Source: Bacteroidota bacterium
GTDB taxonomy: Bacteria; Bacteroidota; Bacteroidia; Chitinophagales; Chitinophagaceae
DNA length: 64,000 bases
NCBI GenBank assembly: GCA_023386555.1
Contig: JAEWJK010000013.1
Span: forward strand, 198,907 to 262,906
Direction of reading: 5' to 3'
A program made the position numbers and the translations under genes. This document shows positions 15,275 to 23,529 of the stretch, piece after piece (the first letter of the stretch is position 1; each line of letters starts with the position of its first letter). The notes under the pieces were generated by a model, which was not told the origin of the DNA, ran no database searches, and was given only the letters and a program-made list of their open reading frames with translations.

Positions 15275-16585
15275 ATGAAGCCTGTTGTAAATATCATGTG
15301 GTTTAGAAGAGATCTTCGTTTGAATGATAATGCAGCTTTATATCATTCATTAAGGAGTGAATATCCGGTTGTTCCCATCTTTATTTTTGATAGAAACATA
15401 CTTGATGATCTTGAAGACAAGAAAGACAGACGAGTCGCTTTTATTTACGATGCTTTGTTGCAAATGCAGGAATGGCTGATTTCACTTGGTTCATCTCTAG
15501 AAATTTATTACGGGTTTCCAAAAGAAACTTTTGAACTTCTTTTATCAAAATATGAAGTGAAAGAAGTTTTTACTAATCATGATTATGAGCAATATGCTAT
15601 TGATAGGGATGGAGCAATAAAAGAATTATTACATCATCATAGTATCCGTTTCATTACCTATAAAGACCAGGTGATATTTGAGAAAGATGAAATAATAAAG
15701 GATGATGGAAAACCTTACACTGTGTTTACACCGTACAGTAAAAAATGGAAAGCAAAATTAAATAACTTTTTTTCATCATCCTATTCCACAGAAAAATACT
15801 TCACTAATTTTTATAAGCAATCAGCCAGAGAAATACCTTCATTGCATTCAATGGGATTTGAAGATGGACAATGGTCTTTTCCCTCCGAAAAAGTAAAGAG
15901 GGATCTAATTAAATCATACGACAAACTCCGAGATATTCCATCTGCTGAAGGGACAAGTAGAATAAGTGTTCATTTAAGGTTTGGAACGATAAGCATACGA
16001 GAGTTAGTTAAAGAAGTGAAGCCATTAAATGAAACCTATCTAAATGAACTGATCTGGAGAGACTTTTATCATATGATATTATGGCAAATGCCTCATGTAA
16101 GAAAAGGTTTTGCGTGTAAACCTGAGTATGATAGAATAGAATGGCGAAATAACGAATCAGAATTTGATGCATGGTGTAAGGGTAAAACAGGTTATCCAAT
16201 CGTTGATGCCGGAATGAGAGAGTTAAATGCTACAGGTTTTATGCATAACAGGGTAAGAATGATCACCGCATCTTTTCTATGTAAACATTTATTGATTGAC
16301 TGGAGATGGGGCGAAAGTTATTTTGCAGAAAAACTTTTAGATTATGATTTTGCAGCAAATAATGGTGGATGGCAATGGACTGCAGGAAGTGGATGTGATG
16401 CAGCTCCATATTTCAGAATATTTAGTCCAAAAGCACAAACTGAAAAGTTCGATAAAGACCTTAAGTATATCCGTAAATGGGTTCCGGAATTAGATTCATT
16501 TGAGTATCCGATGCCGATAGTAGATCATGATTTTGCACGAAAGCGTTGCCTTGAGGTGTATGGTAAGGCTTTAAAAGATAAATAG
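15275..16585 (+). CDS. phr: Deoxyribodipyrimidine photolyase / cryptochrome family
   Basis: Photolyases use light and FAD to split pyrimidine dimers in DNA. The N-terminal Rossmann domain starts WFRRDLRLNDNAALYH. The FAD-binding domain shows RDFYHMILWQMP, YPIVDAGMRELNATGFMHNR, and NNGGWQWTAGSGCDAAPYFR, including the tryptophans of the electron chain. The length of 436 residues is slightly short for class I enzymes. It follows the aminotransferase gene by 31 bases and converges on mqnD with a 5-base gap. Repair photolyase is more likely than a signalling cryptochrome because there is no C-terminal extension. Confidence 0.93.
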   Translation: MKPVVNIMWFRRDLRLNDNAALYHSLRSEYPVVPIFIFDRNILDDLEDKKDRRVAFIYDALLQMQEWLISLGSSLEIYYGFPKETFELLLSKYEVKEVFTNHDYEQYAIDRDGAIKELLHHHSIRFITYKDQVIFEKDEIIKDDGKPYTVFTPYSKKWKAKLNNFFSSSYSTEKYFTNFYKQSAREIPSLHSMGFEDGQWSFPSEKVKRDLIKSYDKLRDIPSAEGTSRISVHLRFGTISIRELVKEVKPLNETYLNELIWRDFYHMILWQMPHVRKGFACKPEYDRIEWRNNESEFDAWCKGKTGYPIVDAGMRELNATGFMHNRVRMITASFLCKHLLIDWRWGESYFAEKLLDYDFAANNGGWQWTAGSGCDAAPYFRIFSPKAQTEKFDKDLKYIRKWVPELDSFEYPMPIVDHDFARKRCLEVYGKALKDK

Positions 16586-16590
16586 TTTTT

Positions 16591-17406
16591 TTAAGAGATA
16601 AAAATATCTGGCTGTTTTACAGGTGAAGCGATCTTGAGTAATGTTTCTACTGCTGAACGGCCATCATCTCCAAGATCAATTGAATAATTGTTTACGTAAA
16701 GATCAATATGTTTTCTCATTACCTCTTCACTCATCTCTTGTGAATGTTGTTTTACATATGGAGTGATGATGGGATAATTTGAAAAAGCATATTCAAGGCT
16801 TTGTTTTATAAGAGAATCAACTTTTCTTATTAATTCAATATCCAATGATCTTTTTGCAACGATTCCACCAAGAGGAATAGGCACACCGGTTTTTGTTTCC
16901 CAATATTCCCCTAAATCTATAATCTTTTTTAATCCTTTTTGCTCATAAGTAAACCTGTTCTCATGAATAATTACACCTGCATCAACTTCTTCATTTAATA
17001 CAGCATCTTCTACCTGGTGAAAGATCATGAACTGTTTATTTTTTGCTTGCGGGAAAGCCAGGTTAAATAACATGTGGGCAGTAGTGTTTTCTCCAGGAAT
17101 AGCAATCCTAAGATCTGGAACTGTTGATCTGTCAATCCCCTTTTTAGCAATCAGCAGAGGTCCAACACCTTTTCCTAAAGCTCCACCGCTATTCAATAGA
17201 ACATAACTATCTAATATTTGTGAAAGAACACCATAGCTTATTTTAGAAAAATCCAGTTTTTCTTGTCTTGCCCAGTTATTAAGAGTTTGAACATCTTCTA
17301 ATACTATATCAAATTCGAGATCACCTGTATCGATCTTTTTATTGACTAACGCATCGAAAATAAAAGTATCATTCGGACAAGGACTGAATCCCAATGTGAT
17401 CTCCAT
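16591..17406 (-). CDS. mqnD: 1,4-dihydroxy-6-naphthoate synthase
   Basis: MqnD converts cyclic dehypoxanthinyl futalosine to 1,4-dihydroxy-6-naphthoate in the futalosine route to menaquinone. The N-terminus GFSPCPNDTFIFDALVN is diagnostic, and the two-lobed solute-binding-like fold fits the 271-residue length. It starts 2 bases after the mqnB stop, so the two genes form an operon. Presence of both shows that this organism makes menaquinone by the futalosine route rather than the classical Men pathway. Confidence 0.95.
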   Translation of the reverse strand: MEITLGFSPCPNDTFIFDALVNKKIDTGDLEFDIVLEDVQTLNNWARQEKLDFSKISYGVLSQILDSYVLLNSGGALGKGVGPLLIAKKGIDRSTVPDLRIAIPGENTTAHMLFNLAFPQAKNKQFMIFHQVEDAVLNEEVDAGVIIHENRFTYEQKGLKKIIDLGEYWETKTGVPIPLGGIVAKRSLDIELIRKVDSLIKQSLEYAFSNYPIITPYVKQHSQEMSEEVMRKHIDLYVNNYSIDLGDDGRSAVETLLKIASPVKQPDIFIS

Positions 17407-17408
17407 AC

Positions 17409-18077
17409 TCAGGCCAGCTTATATAGTTTATCTAAATACTTTAATAAAATTAAGTTGATGTTATCTATGGCCGTTTTCATTTCCCATTTCAACTTATCTC
17501 TTTCTCCAATATAATTCGACACTGCCCTCATTTGTATAAAAGGTACATTTAATTGCCTGCAAACATAATGGAGTGCTGCACCTTCCATGCTTTCCATAAC
17601 CGCTTCATACTTTTTTAAAAGCAGCTGTTTTCTTTCTTCAGATGTGGTTATTTCATTGATCGTTATCGCCGCAACTTCATCCAATTTCAACAAGTTGTAA
17701 TCCTTCAACCATTGGTTTGGTAATTTTCTTTTTTCGTAGGGATGGTAGTTTGATTTTTCCAGTTTAAGATCAAATATATCTTTCCATTTCCCATCTTCCT
17801 GCACACCAAGATCACCTACAGATTCTTCTTTTATACAAACTACTTTTCCAAGGCCGATATTTTCATCAAACGTTCCTGCAATGCCAATTTGAATGACAAG
17901 GTCAGGTTTTTCTTCAATAATAATTTTTGTTAGCGATACTGCTGAAGCCAACATGCCAACACCACTTTGATGAAAACTCACTTTCATTCTTTTACTGACA
18001 CTGGTATAGAGCGTATTTATCTGTAAATATGCCGGCATCCATTCATCTACAGTTGCTGCTGTAACAATTATTCGCAT
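17409..18077 (-). CDS. mqnB: Futalosine hydrolase
   Basis: MqnB removes hypoxanthine from futalosine. The 222-residue protein has the nucleosidase fold of the MTAN/phosphorylase family: VIQIGIAGTFDENIGLGKVV near residue 62, and the active-site MEGAALHYVC motif followed by FIQMRAVSNYIGERD. It is the first gene of the mqnB-mqnD pair and diverges from the pterin genes. A promoter-like TTG-N19-GACCTTTG lies directly upstream and would leave almost no leader. Confidence 0.94.
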   Translation of the reverse strand: MRIIVTAATVDEWMPAYLQINTLYTSVSKRMKVSFHQSGVGMLASAVSLTKIIIEEKPDLVIQIGIAGTFDENIGLGKVVCIKEESVGDLGVQEDGKWKDIFDLKLEKSNYHPYEKRKLPNQWLKDYNLLKLDEVAAITINEITTSEERKQLLLKKYEAVMESMEGAALHYVCRQLNVPFIQMRAVSNYIGERDKLKWEMKTAIDNINLILLKYLDKLYKLA

Positions 18078-18082
18078 GTAAA

Positions 18083-18112
18083 CAAAGGTCGTTGCTTGGA
18101 TTGATTTGGCAA
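18083..18112 (-). promoter_or_regulatory. Promoter of mqnB-mqnD
   Basis: On the minus strand TTG is followed after 19 bases by GACCTTTG, one mismatch from TAnnTTTG. The expected transcription start falls at or next to the mqnB ATG. Confidence 0.5.
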
Positions 18113-18139
18113 TAGGAAAGGCTATTCTTTTGTTACCCT

Positions 18140-18147
18140 TACCTTTG
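18140..18147 (+). promoter_or_regulatory. -7 element upstream of the pterin operon
   Basis: TACCTTTG matches TAnnTTTG exactly, 20 bases before the first PTPS-family ATG. No well-spaced TTG is seen, so the promoter call is tentative. Confidence 0.4.
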
Positions 18148-18167
18148 CTAAAATTTTATAATAAGGG

Positions 18168-18575
18168 ATGGTGTATCTTACAAGGCTGGAGCATTTTAAT
18201 GCTGCACATAAACTATATAATCCGGCTTGGAGCAGGGAGAAGAATGATGAGGTTTTTGGCATGTGTGCTAATGATAACTGGCATGGGCATAATTTCGACC
18301 TTTATGTAACTGTAAAAGGAGAACCGGATGTTGATACAGGTTTTTTAATGGATGTAAAAAATCTGAGCAAGCTGATTAAAACTTATGTGATAGAAAAAGT
18401 TGATCATAAGAATCTGAACATGGATGTTGATTTTCTGAAAGGAAAAATGTGCAGCACAGAAAACCTTGCTATTGGGATCTGGAATGAACTAAAACCCCAC
18501 TTGCCGGAAAAGGTCCAGTTGCATTGTGTGAAGTTGTATGAAACACCAAGAATTTACGTTGAATATTTTGGATAA
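18168..18575 (+). CDS. 6-pyruvoyl-tetrahydropterin synthase / QueD family protein (first of tandem pair)
   Basis: The enzyme family converts dihydroneopterin triphosphate to 6-pyruvoyl- or 6-carboxy-tetrahydropterin with a zinc ion. Zinc ligands are the His in HFNAAHKL and the two of HGHN. The catalytic Cys lies in FGMCANDNWHGHN, five residues before HGH, the spacing I know from animal PTPS rather than from E. coli QueD (C-x3-HGH). VDHKNLN and YETPRIYVEY complete the active site. The stop overlaps the next start (TAATG). Whether the product is a biopterin-type cofactor or the queuosine precursor cannot be decided here. Confidence 0.9.
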   Translation: MVYLTRLEHFNAAHKLYNPAWSREKNDEVFGMCANDNWHGHNFDLYVTVKGEPDVDTGFLMDVKNLSKLIKTYVIEKVDHKNLNMDVDFLKGKMCSTENLAIGIWNELKPHLPEKVQLHCVKLYETPRIYVEYFG

Positions 18576-18991
18576 TGAATAGGAGGGTAGCTGTTTATAG
18601 AAAAGAACATTTTAATGCAGCTCATAGGTTGCATGTGAACGATTGGGATGATGCTACCAATACAAAAGTGTTTGGTAAATGCAATCTGCCAAACTATCAT
18701 GGCCATAATTATGAACTGGAAGTGAAAGTTACCGGCGAACCTGATGAAAGAACAGGCTATGTAGTAGATATGAAAGTGCTCTCTGATATCATTAAAGAGG
18801 AAGTGCTTACCAGATTCGATCATAAGAACCTGAATCTCGATACAAAAGAGTTTAAAGAACTGAACCCTACGGCTGAAAATATTGTTATGGTGATATATCA
18901 GCTATTACGGCCAAGAATTGAAGCTAAATTTGATTTGCAGGTTAGATTATATGAAACGCCGAGGAATTTTGTTGAGTATCCGGCTGATTAA
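18575..18991 (+). CDS. 6-pyruvoyl-tetrahydropterin synthase / QueD family protein (second of tandem pair)
   Basis: This 138-residue paralogue has the zinc motif HFNAAHRLH and HGHN, and a catalytic region FGKCNLPNYHGHNYEL that closely resembles the animal PTPS signature. FDHKNLN and YETPRNFVEY follow. It is translationally coupled to the first copy by a one-base overlap. The two copies differ throughout and are not a recent duplication. With folE downstream the three genes would take GTP to a pyruvoyl or carboxy tetrahydropterin. Confidence 0.9.
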   Translation: MNRRVAVYRKEHFNAAHRLHVNDWDDATNTKVFGKCNLPNYHGHNYELEVKVTGEPDERTGYVVDMKVLSDIIKEEVLTRFDHKNLNLDTKEFKELNPTAENIVMVIYQLLRPRIEAKFDLQVRLYETPRNFVEYPAD

Positions 18992-19030
18992 AGTACAGGA
19001 ACCTGAAGTGAGTGACACAACGAAGCTGAG
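18992..19030 (+). repeat. Dispersed intergenic repeat, copy 6
   Basis: The stretch reads GTACAGGAACCTGAAGTGAG, then TGACACAACGAAGCTGAG. Its first 15 bases are identical to copy 5 and its core to copy 1. It fills part of the 70-base gap between the second PTPS-family gene and folE. Confidence 0.8.
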
Positions 19031-19061
19031 ATTGTTGTTGAAGCCCACTAAATAAAATATT

Positions 19062-19661
19062 ATGTCTTACAAAAGAGTTGACGAATATAATGATGATGCA
19101 TTGGATGGAATGATCAATGCTAATCGGCAAATACTTTCATTGATAGGTGAGGATGTAGAAAGAGAAGGTTTGCAAAAAACACCTGAAAGAGTTGCCAAAG
19201 CTATGCAATACATGACGCATGGTTACAAAATGGATGCAAAACAGATATTAGACTCAGCTAAATTTACTGAAGCTTTTAGCGAAATGGTTTTGGTGAAAGA
19301 TATTGAGTTGTATTCTATGTGTGAGCATCACATGTTGCCATTTTTTGGTAAAGCTCATATCGCTTACATTCCTAATGGTCATATTGTAGGCCTAAGTAAA
19401 CTTGCAAGAGTGGTAGATGTATTTTCAAGAAGATTGCAGGTGCAGGAAAGAATGACCACTCAGATCTTGCAGGCCATAAAAGAGTCTTTGAATCCTTTAG
19501 GTGTAGCTGTAGTTATTGAAGCCAAACATCTTTGTATGATGATGAGAGGAGTGCAAAAACAAAATTCAGTTACTACTACTTCTGCATTTGATGGTGAGTT
19601 TTTAAATAATCACATTACCAGGAACGAATTCTTGAAGCTTATCTCTGCTAAATTAAGTTGA
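19062..19661 (+). CDS. folE: GTP cyclohydrolase I
   Basis: FolE opens GTP to 7,8-dihydroneopterin triphosphate, the first step to folate, biopterin and queuosine, and supplies the substrate of the two PTPS-family enzymes upstream. Zinc and substrate residues are in MCEHHMLPFFGKAHIAY and in KHLCMMMRGVQKQNSVTTTS. GLSKLARVVDVFSRRLQVQE is the usual core. The 199-residue length fits the short bacterial form. Confidence 0.97.
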   Translation: MSYKRVDEYNDDALDGMINANRQILSLIGEDVEREGLQKTPERVAKAMQYMTHGYKMDAKQILDSAKFTEAFSEMVLVKDIELYSMCEHHMLPFFGKAHIAYIPNGHIVGLSKLARVVDVFSRRLQVQERMTTQILQAIKESLNPLGVAVVIEAKHLCMMMRGVQKQNSVTTTSAFDGEFLNNHITRNEFLKLISAKLS

Positions 19662-19736
19662 TCTCATTTGTCATAAATAATTGGAAGAGTGTTTTTGATT
19701 CTTTACATTAGTGAATTAATCAACTAAACTCTTCTT

Positions 19737-20057
19737 ATGGCAGTAGTACCCTCAACCCTGGCACAGCAGTGCATTGATTATTATTATGAAATAATGAACG
19801 GTGAAGATCCAGGCAATATAAAAGATGCATTAAGCTACTCGGTTACTTTTAAAACTCCTGAATTTTCCAACTGGCTTAAAAACAATGAATATTTAGAAAA
19901 TACCACTACTATCAAAATTTCATTTGGAATATACACTGAAGCTGTTGCCCAGGAACTTAATATACCTGAGCTTGCAGGAAGGTTAACAGCTTTTGTTGTA
20001 CCTGAAAGACAAGGCGAAACTTATGATCCTTATAACATAGGAGAACTTTTTCCATAA
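19737..20057 (+). CDS. Conserved-looking small protein of unknown function
   Basis: The 106 residues are acidic and soluble, with no signal peptide and no motif I recognise (starts MAVVPSTLAQQCIDYYYEIM). Its TAATG stop overlaps the start of the next gene by one base, so it is part of the operon that continues into the two-component system. A role in that signalling unit is possible but rests only on position. Confidence 0.65.
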   Translation: MAVVPSTLAQQCIDYYYEIMNGEDPGNIKDALSYSVTFKTPEFSNWLKNNEYLENTTTIKISFGIYTEAVAQELNIPELAGRLTAFVVPERQGETYDPYNIGELFP

Positions 20058-20734
20058 TGAGATTACCTTATTTTATAGTTTTCCAGATTATCAGCCTCGT
20101 TATGGCTTTGGTTTATTACAGGCATATCAGGCTATTTAGCTTGCAGGTAATGCTACCGTTAATGGCATTTGTTTGCACTATAGAAATTGTTGCTGCAAAT
20201 ATTGGTGTAAACCTTAGCGTATATAATATTTACGTTTTCATATCTCCTGTGTTTTATTATATCTTATTTTTTAACATCATCCGATTTAAACCCGTATTCA
20301 AAAAAGTATATATAGCAATAGCCATTCTTTGTATTACTTTATTTGCATACGATTACTTTTTCTTACGGCCTGGCGATTTTAATGCTTATAGTATGATGGG
20401 TGCAATGATTACATATATCATACTTAGTTGTATTGTATTAGCTCAAATCATAACAGACGATACCCGGCATATTTCATTGCTTAAAGAACCTTATTTCTGG
20501 TTAACAACAGGTATTATTATTTTTAGTCTTGTCTCAGTTGTAGTATTGGGTTTATATACTTTCATTGCCAGGAATGCGATACAAATATTTGGTAAAAACA
20601 TGCATAGAATAATTATGCCTTTGGCCAATGTTGTTTTGTACTCTTGTTGGTCATACTCATTTTATTTATGTAAAGTTCATAGTAATAAAATTGCTAGTCT
20701 GAACTTTCCTAAAACTGCAGATAGTGTTCGTTAA
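20057..20734 (+). CDS. Seven-helix membrane protein next to a histidine kinase
   Basis: The 225-residue protein shows about seven hydrophobic segments from the first residues onwards (IVFQIISLVMALVYY, then others to about 215) and short charged loops. It has no catalytic motif. The kinase two genes on has only one membrane segment and no sensing domain, so this protein is a candidate sensor or partner. It overlaps the upstream gene by one base and lies 8 bases before the kinase. Confidence 0.75.
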   Translation: MRLPYFIVFQIISLVMALVYYRHIRLFSLQVMLPLMAFVCTIEIVAANIGVNLSVYNIYVFISPVFYYILFFNIIRFKPVFKKVYIAIAILCITLFAYDYFFLRPGDFNAYSMMGAMITYIILSCIVLAQIITDDTRHISLLKEPYFWLTTGIIIFSLVSVVVLGLYTFIARNAIQIFGKNMHRIIMPLANVVLYSCWSYSFYLCKVHSNKIASLNFPKTADSVR

Positions 20735-20742
20735 TCTATAAT

Positions 20743-21495
20743 ATGTTCGAAAACAAATCAGAGTTCCTTACTATTATTATTGCAGTAGTATTAATACTTG
20801 TGATTTTAGCAGTATTTATTTTACTAATGCTGGTATATTTTAATAATAGAAAGCTTCAGAATATACGAGAGAAAGAAAAATTAAAGGAGGAGTTTGACCA
20901 GGCTTTATTGCAAACTCAACTGGAAGTACAGGAGCAAACGATGAAAGAAATAAGCCTGGAAATACACGATAACATCGGTCAAATACTTTCGTTAGTAAAC
21001 TTAAATTTAAAAACAATTGTTTCGGGTGATGTTGAAAAAATAAACAATACATCGATTTTAGTCAATAAGGCTATCACAGATCTGCGAAGTCTTAGTAAAA
21101 GTCTTAATCCTGAAAGCGTTGGAAAAAAAACTTTGATTGAGTTGATGAAGGATGAACTGAATATGTTAGAACGAACCGGAAGATTCACTACTCAACTCCA
21201 GGTTGAAGATGATATTGTTTTACCCGCTAGCCAATTGATAATATTATATAGAATGATTCAGGAAGTGCTTAATAATATTATCAAACATTCTGAAGCTACC
21301 GAAGTAAAAGCAATTATCAAAAAACGTAAACTTATTATTTCAGACAACGGTAAAGGTTTTTTGAATGATGGAAGCAATGTAGGATTAGGATTGAATAACC
21401 TTAAGCAAAGAGGAAAAGTTATTGGTGCAAATGTTATTATCGAATCTACAGCTGGTAAAGGAACAAATGTTATTTTTAGTATAGATAATTTATAA
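20743..21495 (+). CDS. Sensor histidine kinase, HisKA_3 type
   Basis: The 250-residue kinase has one N-terminal membrane helix (about 8-32), a short coiled linker, and a HisKA_3 dimerisation domain with phospho-acceptor His75 in LEIHDNIGQILSLV. The HATPase domain shows the N box in MIQEVLNNIIKHSEA and G boxes in ISDNGKGF and VGLGLNNLKQR. No periplasmic or PAS sensing domain is present. The response regulator gene starts one base after its stop, so the two form a pair of NarL type. Confidence 0.93.
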   Translation: MFENKSEFLTIIIAVVLILVILAVFILLMLVYFNNRKLQNIREKEKLKEEFDQALLQTQLEVQEQTMKEISLEIHDNIGQILSLVNLNLKTIVSGDVEKINNTSILVNKAITDLRSLSKSLNPESVGKKTLIELMKDELNMLERTGRFTTQLQVEDDIVLPASQLIILYRMIQEVLNNIIKHSEATEVKAIIKKRKLIISDNGKGFLNDGSNVGLGLNNLKQRGKVIGANVIIESTAGKGTNVIFSIDNL

Positions 21496-21496
21496 G

Positions 21497-22144
21497 ATGA
21501 CTACGATTGCTTTAGTTGATGACCATGTATTATTGCGACAAGGACTTGCTAACCTCATAAAAACATTTGATGGATACAAGGTTTTATTTGAAGCTGATAA
21601 TGGGATTGATTTGATAGAAAAATTAAATGATTACAAGCCTTCAGCAATTCTGCTTGATATTAATATGCCACAAATGGATGGATTTAAAACTGCGGCATGG
21701 TTAAAATCAAATCATCCTTCTATCAAAATATTAGCTTTAAGTATGTCTGATGAGGAGGAAACTATTATTAAAATGTTACAGGCAGGTGCTCATGGGTATA
21801 TTTTAAAAAATACTACTCCTGAAGAATTAAAAAGTGGCATTGATGCAGTTATAGAAAAAGGATATTATCTGAATGAAGAACTTGGAGCTAATGTTATTAA
21901 CTCAATTACAAAAACTATAGCCAAGCCCGAAGCCAGGTTTAACATTGAATTGCTAACTACAAAAGAGGTTCAATTTATTAAACTAAGTTGTACGGAATTG
22001 ACCTATACAGAAATTGCTGATAAGATGTCAATTAGTCCTAAAACAATCGAATTTTATAAAATGAATCTGGAAAAAAAGATTGGCATACGTAACCGGGTCT
22101 CATTGGTATTATTTGCCCTTAAAAATGGTATTGTAAAACTCTAA
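21497..22144 (+). CDS. Response regulator, NarL/FixJ family, partner of the upstream kinase
   Basis: The 215-residue protein has a receiver domain with IALVDDHVLLRQG, phospho-acceptor Asp54 in LLDINMPQMDG and Lys in GYILKNTT. The LuxR HTH covers about 145-210 (LTTKEVQFIKLSCTELTY, SPKTIEFYKMNLEKK). It is the cognate regulator of the adjacent kinase. It resembles the regulator at 13.7 kb in layout but the two are clearly diverged. Confidence 0.93.
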   Translation: MTTIALVDDHVLLRQGLANLIKTFDGYKVLFEADNGIDLIEKLNDYKPSAILLDINMPQMDGFKTAAWLKSNHPSIKILALSMSDEEETIIKMLQAGAHGYILKNTTPEELKSGIDAVIEKGYYLNEELGANVINSITKTIAKPEARFNIELLTTKEVQFIKLSCTELTYTEIADKMSISPKTIEFYKMNLEKKIGIRNRVSLVLFALKNGIVKL

Positions 22145-22158
22145 TTTTAGCCGGTGGG

Positions 22159-23400
22159 ATGGTTTATTTTATTATTTATCTTATTGTATTTTCCTGGCTT
22201 ATTACAAGGCTCAGGTTTTTCATAAATACAGGGCTGCCAAAGAATACTATCATATTCTTATTCTTTATTAAAATAGCAGCTGCCGTAATCTATTTTCAAT
22301 TTCATTCACTTCCCGCATATAAAGATAGAAGCGACACCTGGAAATTTTATAACAATAGCCTTACAGAGACAAAACTATTAAAGGCAGATCCGGTTAAGTT
22401 TATTACCAACTTTTTTCAATCTAATTATAATGATAATGGAGGATTATTCTCTGCTCAGAATTCATATTGGAACGATGTAAAAGACGCATCAATCATTAAG
22501 TTGATGGCGGTATTTAATTTATTTACCGGTGGTAATTATTACACCAACATTATTTTTTTCAACTTTCTTTTTTTTATAGGAATGATTGCCTTTTACAGGT
22601 TGCTGAAAAGCATTTATCCTGATAAATATTATAGCCTCATCATTACCATTTTTCTCATACCTTCTTTTCTATTCTGGTGTAGTGGAATTCATAAAGATGG
22701 TTTGCTATTCTCAGCAATTGGTTTGATGTTTTTTTGCTTTCATCGTTTGTTGAGTAAAGTGCGATGTATACAAAGTATTGTGATAATAATCGCTTGCCTT
22801 TTAGTCATCTTTTTTCTGCGAAACTATTTTGTGATGGTGCTTTTGCCTGCAATGCTTGTTGGAACAGTCATTAGTTTGGTGCCAAAACAGAAGACATTCA
22901 TTCTACTTGTTTCAGTTGTTGCTGGTATGGCTTTAATCTTTTCCTTGAAACACATTCATCCCTCATTAGATATTCCACAATATATTGCCGAAAAGCAACA
23001 TCAATTCAAAGCTTTGGAGGGTAATTCAGATATCGATACCGATTTGCTTAAGCCGAATTTTAAAAGTTTTATTTACGCATTACCTGCTGCCATTGATCTG
23101 GGTTTTTTCAGACCACATCCAGATGAGAAAGGAATGATGTCAGTCTTTGCTTCAGTGGAGATAATTTTGTTTTGGTTGATTTTTATTCTCTGTTTCATCT
23201 ATCGCAAAAAATATTTTTCTTATCCACCGGTGATCATCACGATATGGATATTTGCATTTTTGACATTGTTGATTATTGGTTATACCGTTCATTTTTCAGG
23301 AGCAGTGGTAAGATATAGGAGTTTGGTTATGCCATTAATTTTGGCTCCAATGGTAGGAGTAATCAGCACTCGCTCAAATATTATAAAAAAATATATGTGA
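22159..23400 (+). CDS. Polytopic inner-membrane protein, unknown
   Basis: The 413-residue protein has about ten membrane segments. A soluble loop follows the second helix (about 50-115, containing SDTWKFYNNSLTET and NSYWNDVKDASI). The pattern of long loop, many helices and IPSFLFWCSGIHKDG recalls polysaccharide polymerases and GT-C type glycosyltransferases, but I see no decisive motif. It starts 14 bases after the response regulator stop and may be the last gene of that operon. It has no paralogue in the window. Confidence 0.75.
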   Translation: MVYFIIYLIVFSWLITRLRFFINTGLPKNTIIFLFFIKIAAAVIYFQFHSLPAYKDRSDTWKFYNNSLTETKLLKADPVKFITNFFQSNYNDNGGLFSAQNSYWNDVKDASIIKLMAVFNLFTGGNYYTNIIFFNFLFFIGMIAFYRLLKSIYPDKYYSLIITIFLIPSFLFWCSGIHKDGLLFSAIGLMFFCFHRLLSKVRCIQSIVIIIACLLVIFFLRNYFVMVLLPAMLVGTVISLVPKQKTFILLVSVVAGMALIFSLKHIHPSLDIPQYIAEKQHQFKALEGNSDIDTDLLKPNFKSFIYALPAAIDLGFFRPHPDEKGMMSVFASVEIILFWLIFILCFIYRKKYFSYPPVIITIWIFAFLTLLIIGYTVHFSGAVVRYRSLVMPLILAPMVGVISTRSNIIKKYM

Positions 23401-23529
23401 GATTATTTTTCCCAAAACCTCATTTTTTGAATTCAAAATTCATAAAAATGTTGGTTTTTTTAGATCACGAGGTAATAAAATCTAATTTTTATTAAAAAAA
23501 TTATTTCTTTGTGACAGAAATTAAAAATT

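Noticed and set aside
18106..18309. Plus-strand frame of 67 codons overlapping the first PTPS-family gene
   Set aside because: It shares the region in another frame, starts within the promoter zone and has no recognisable domain.
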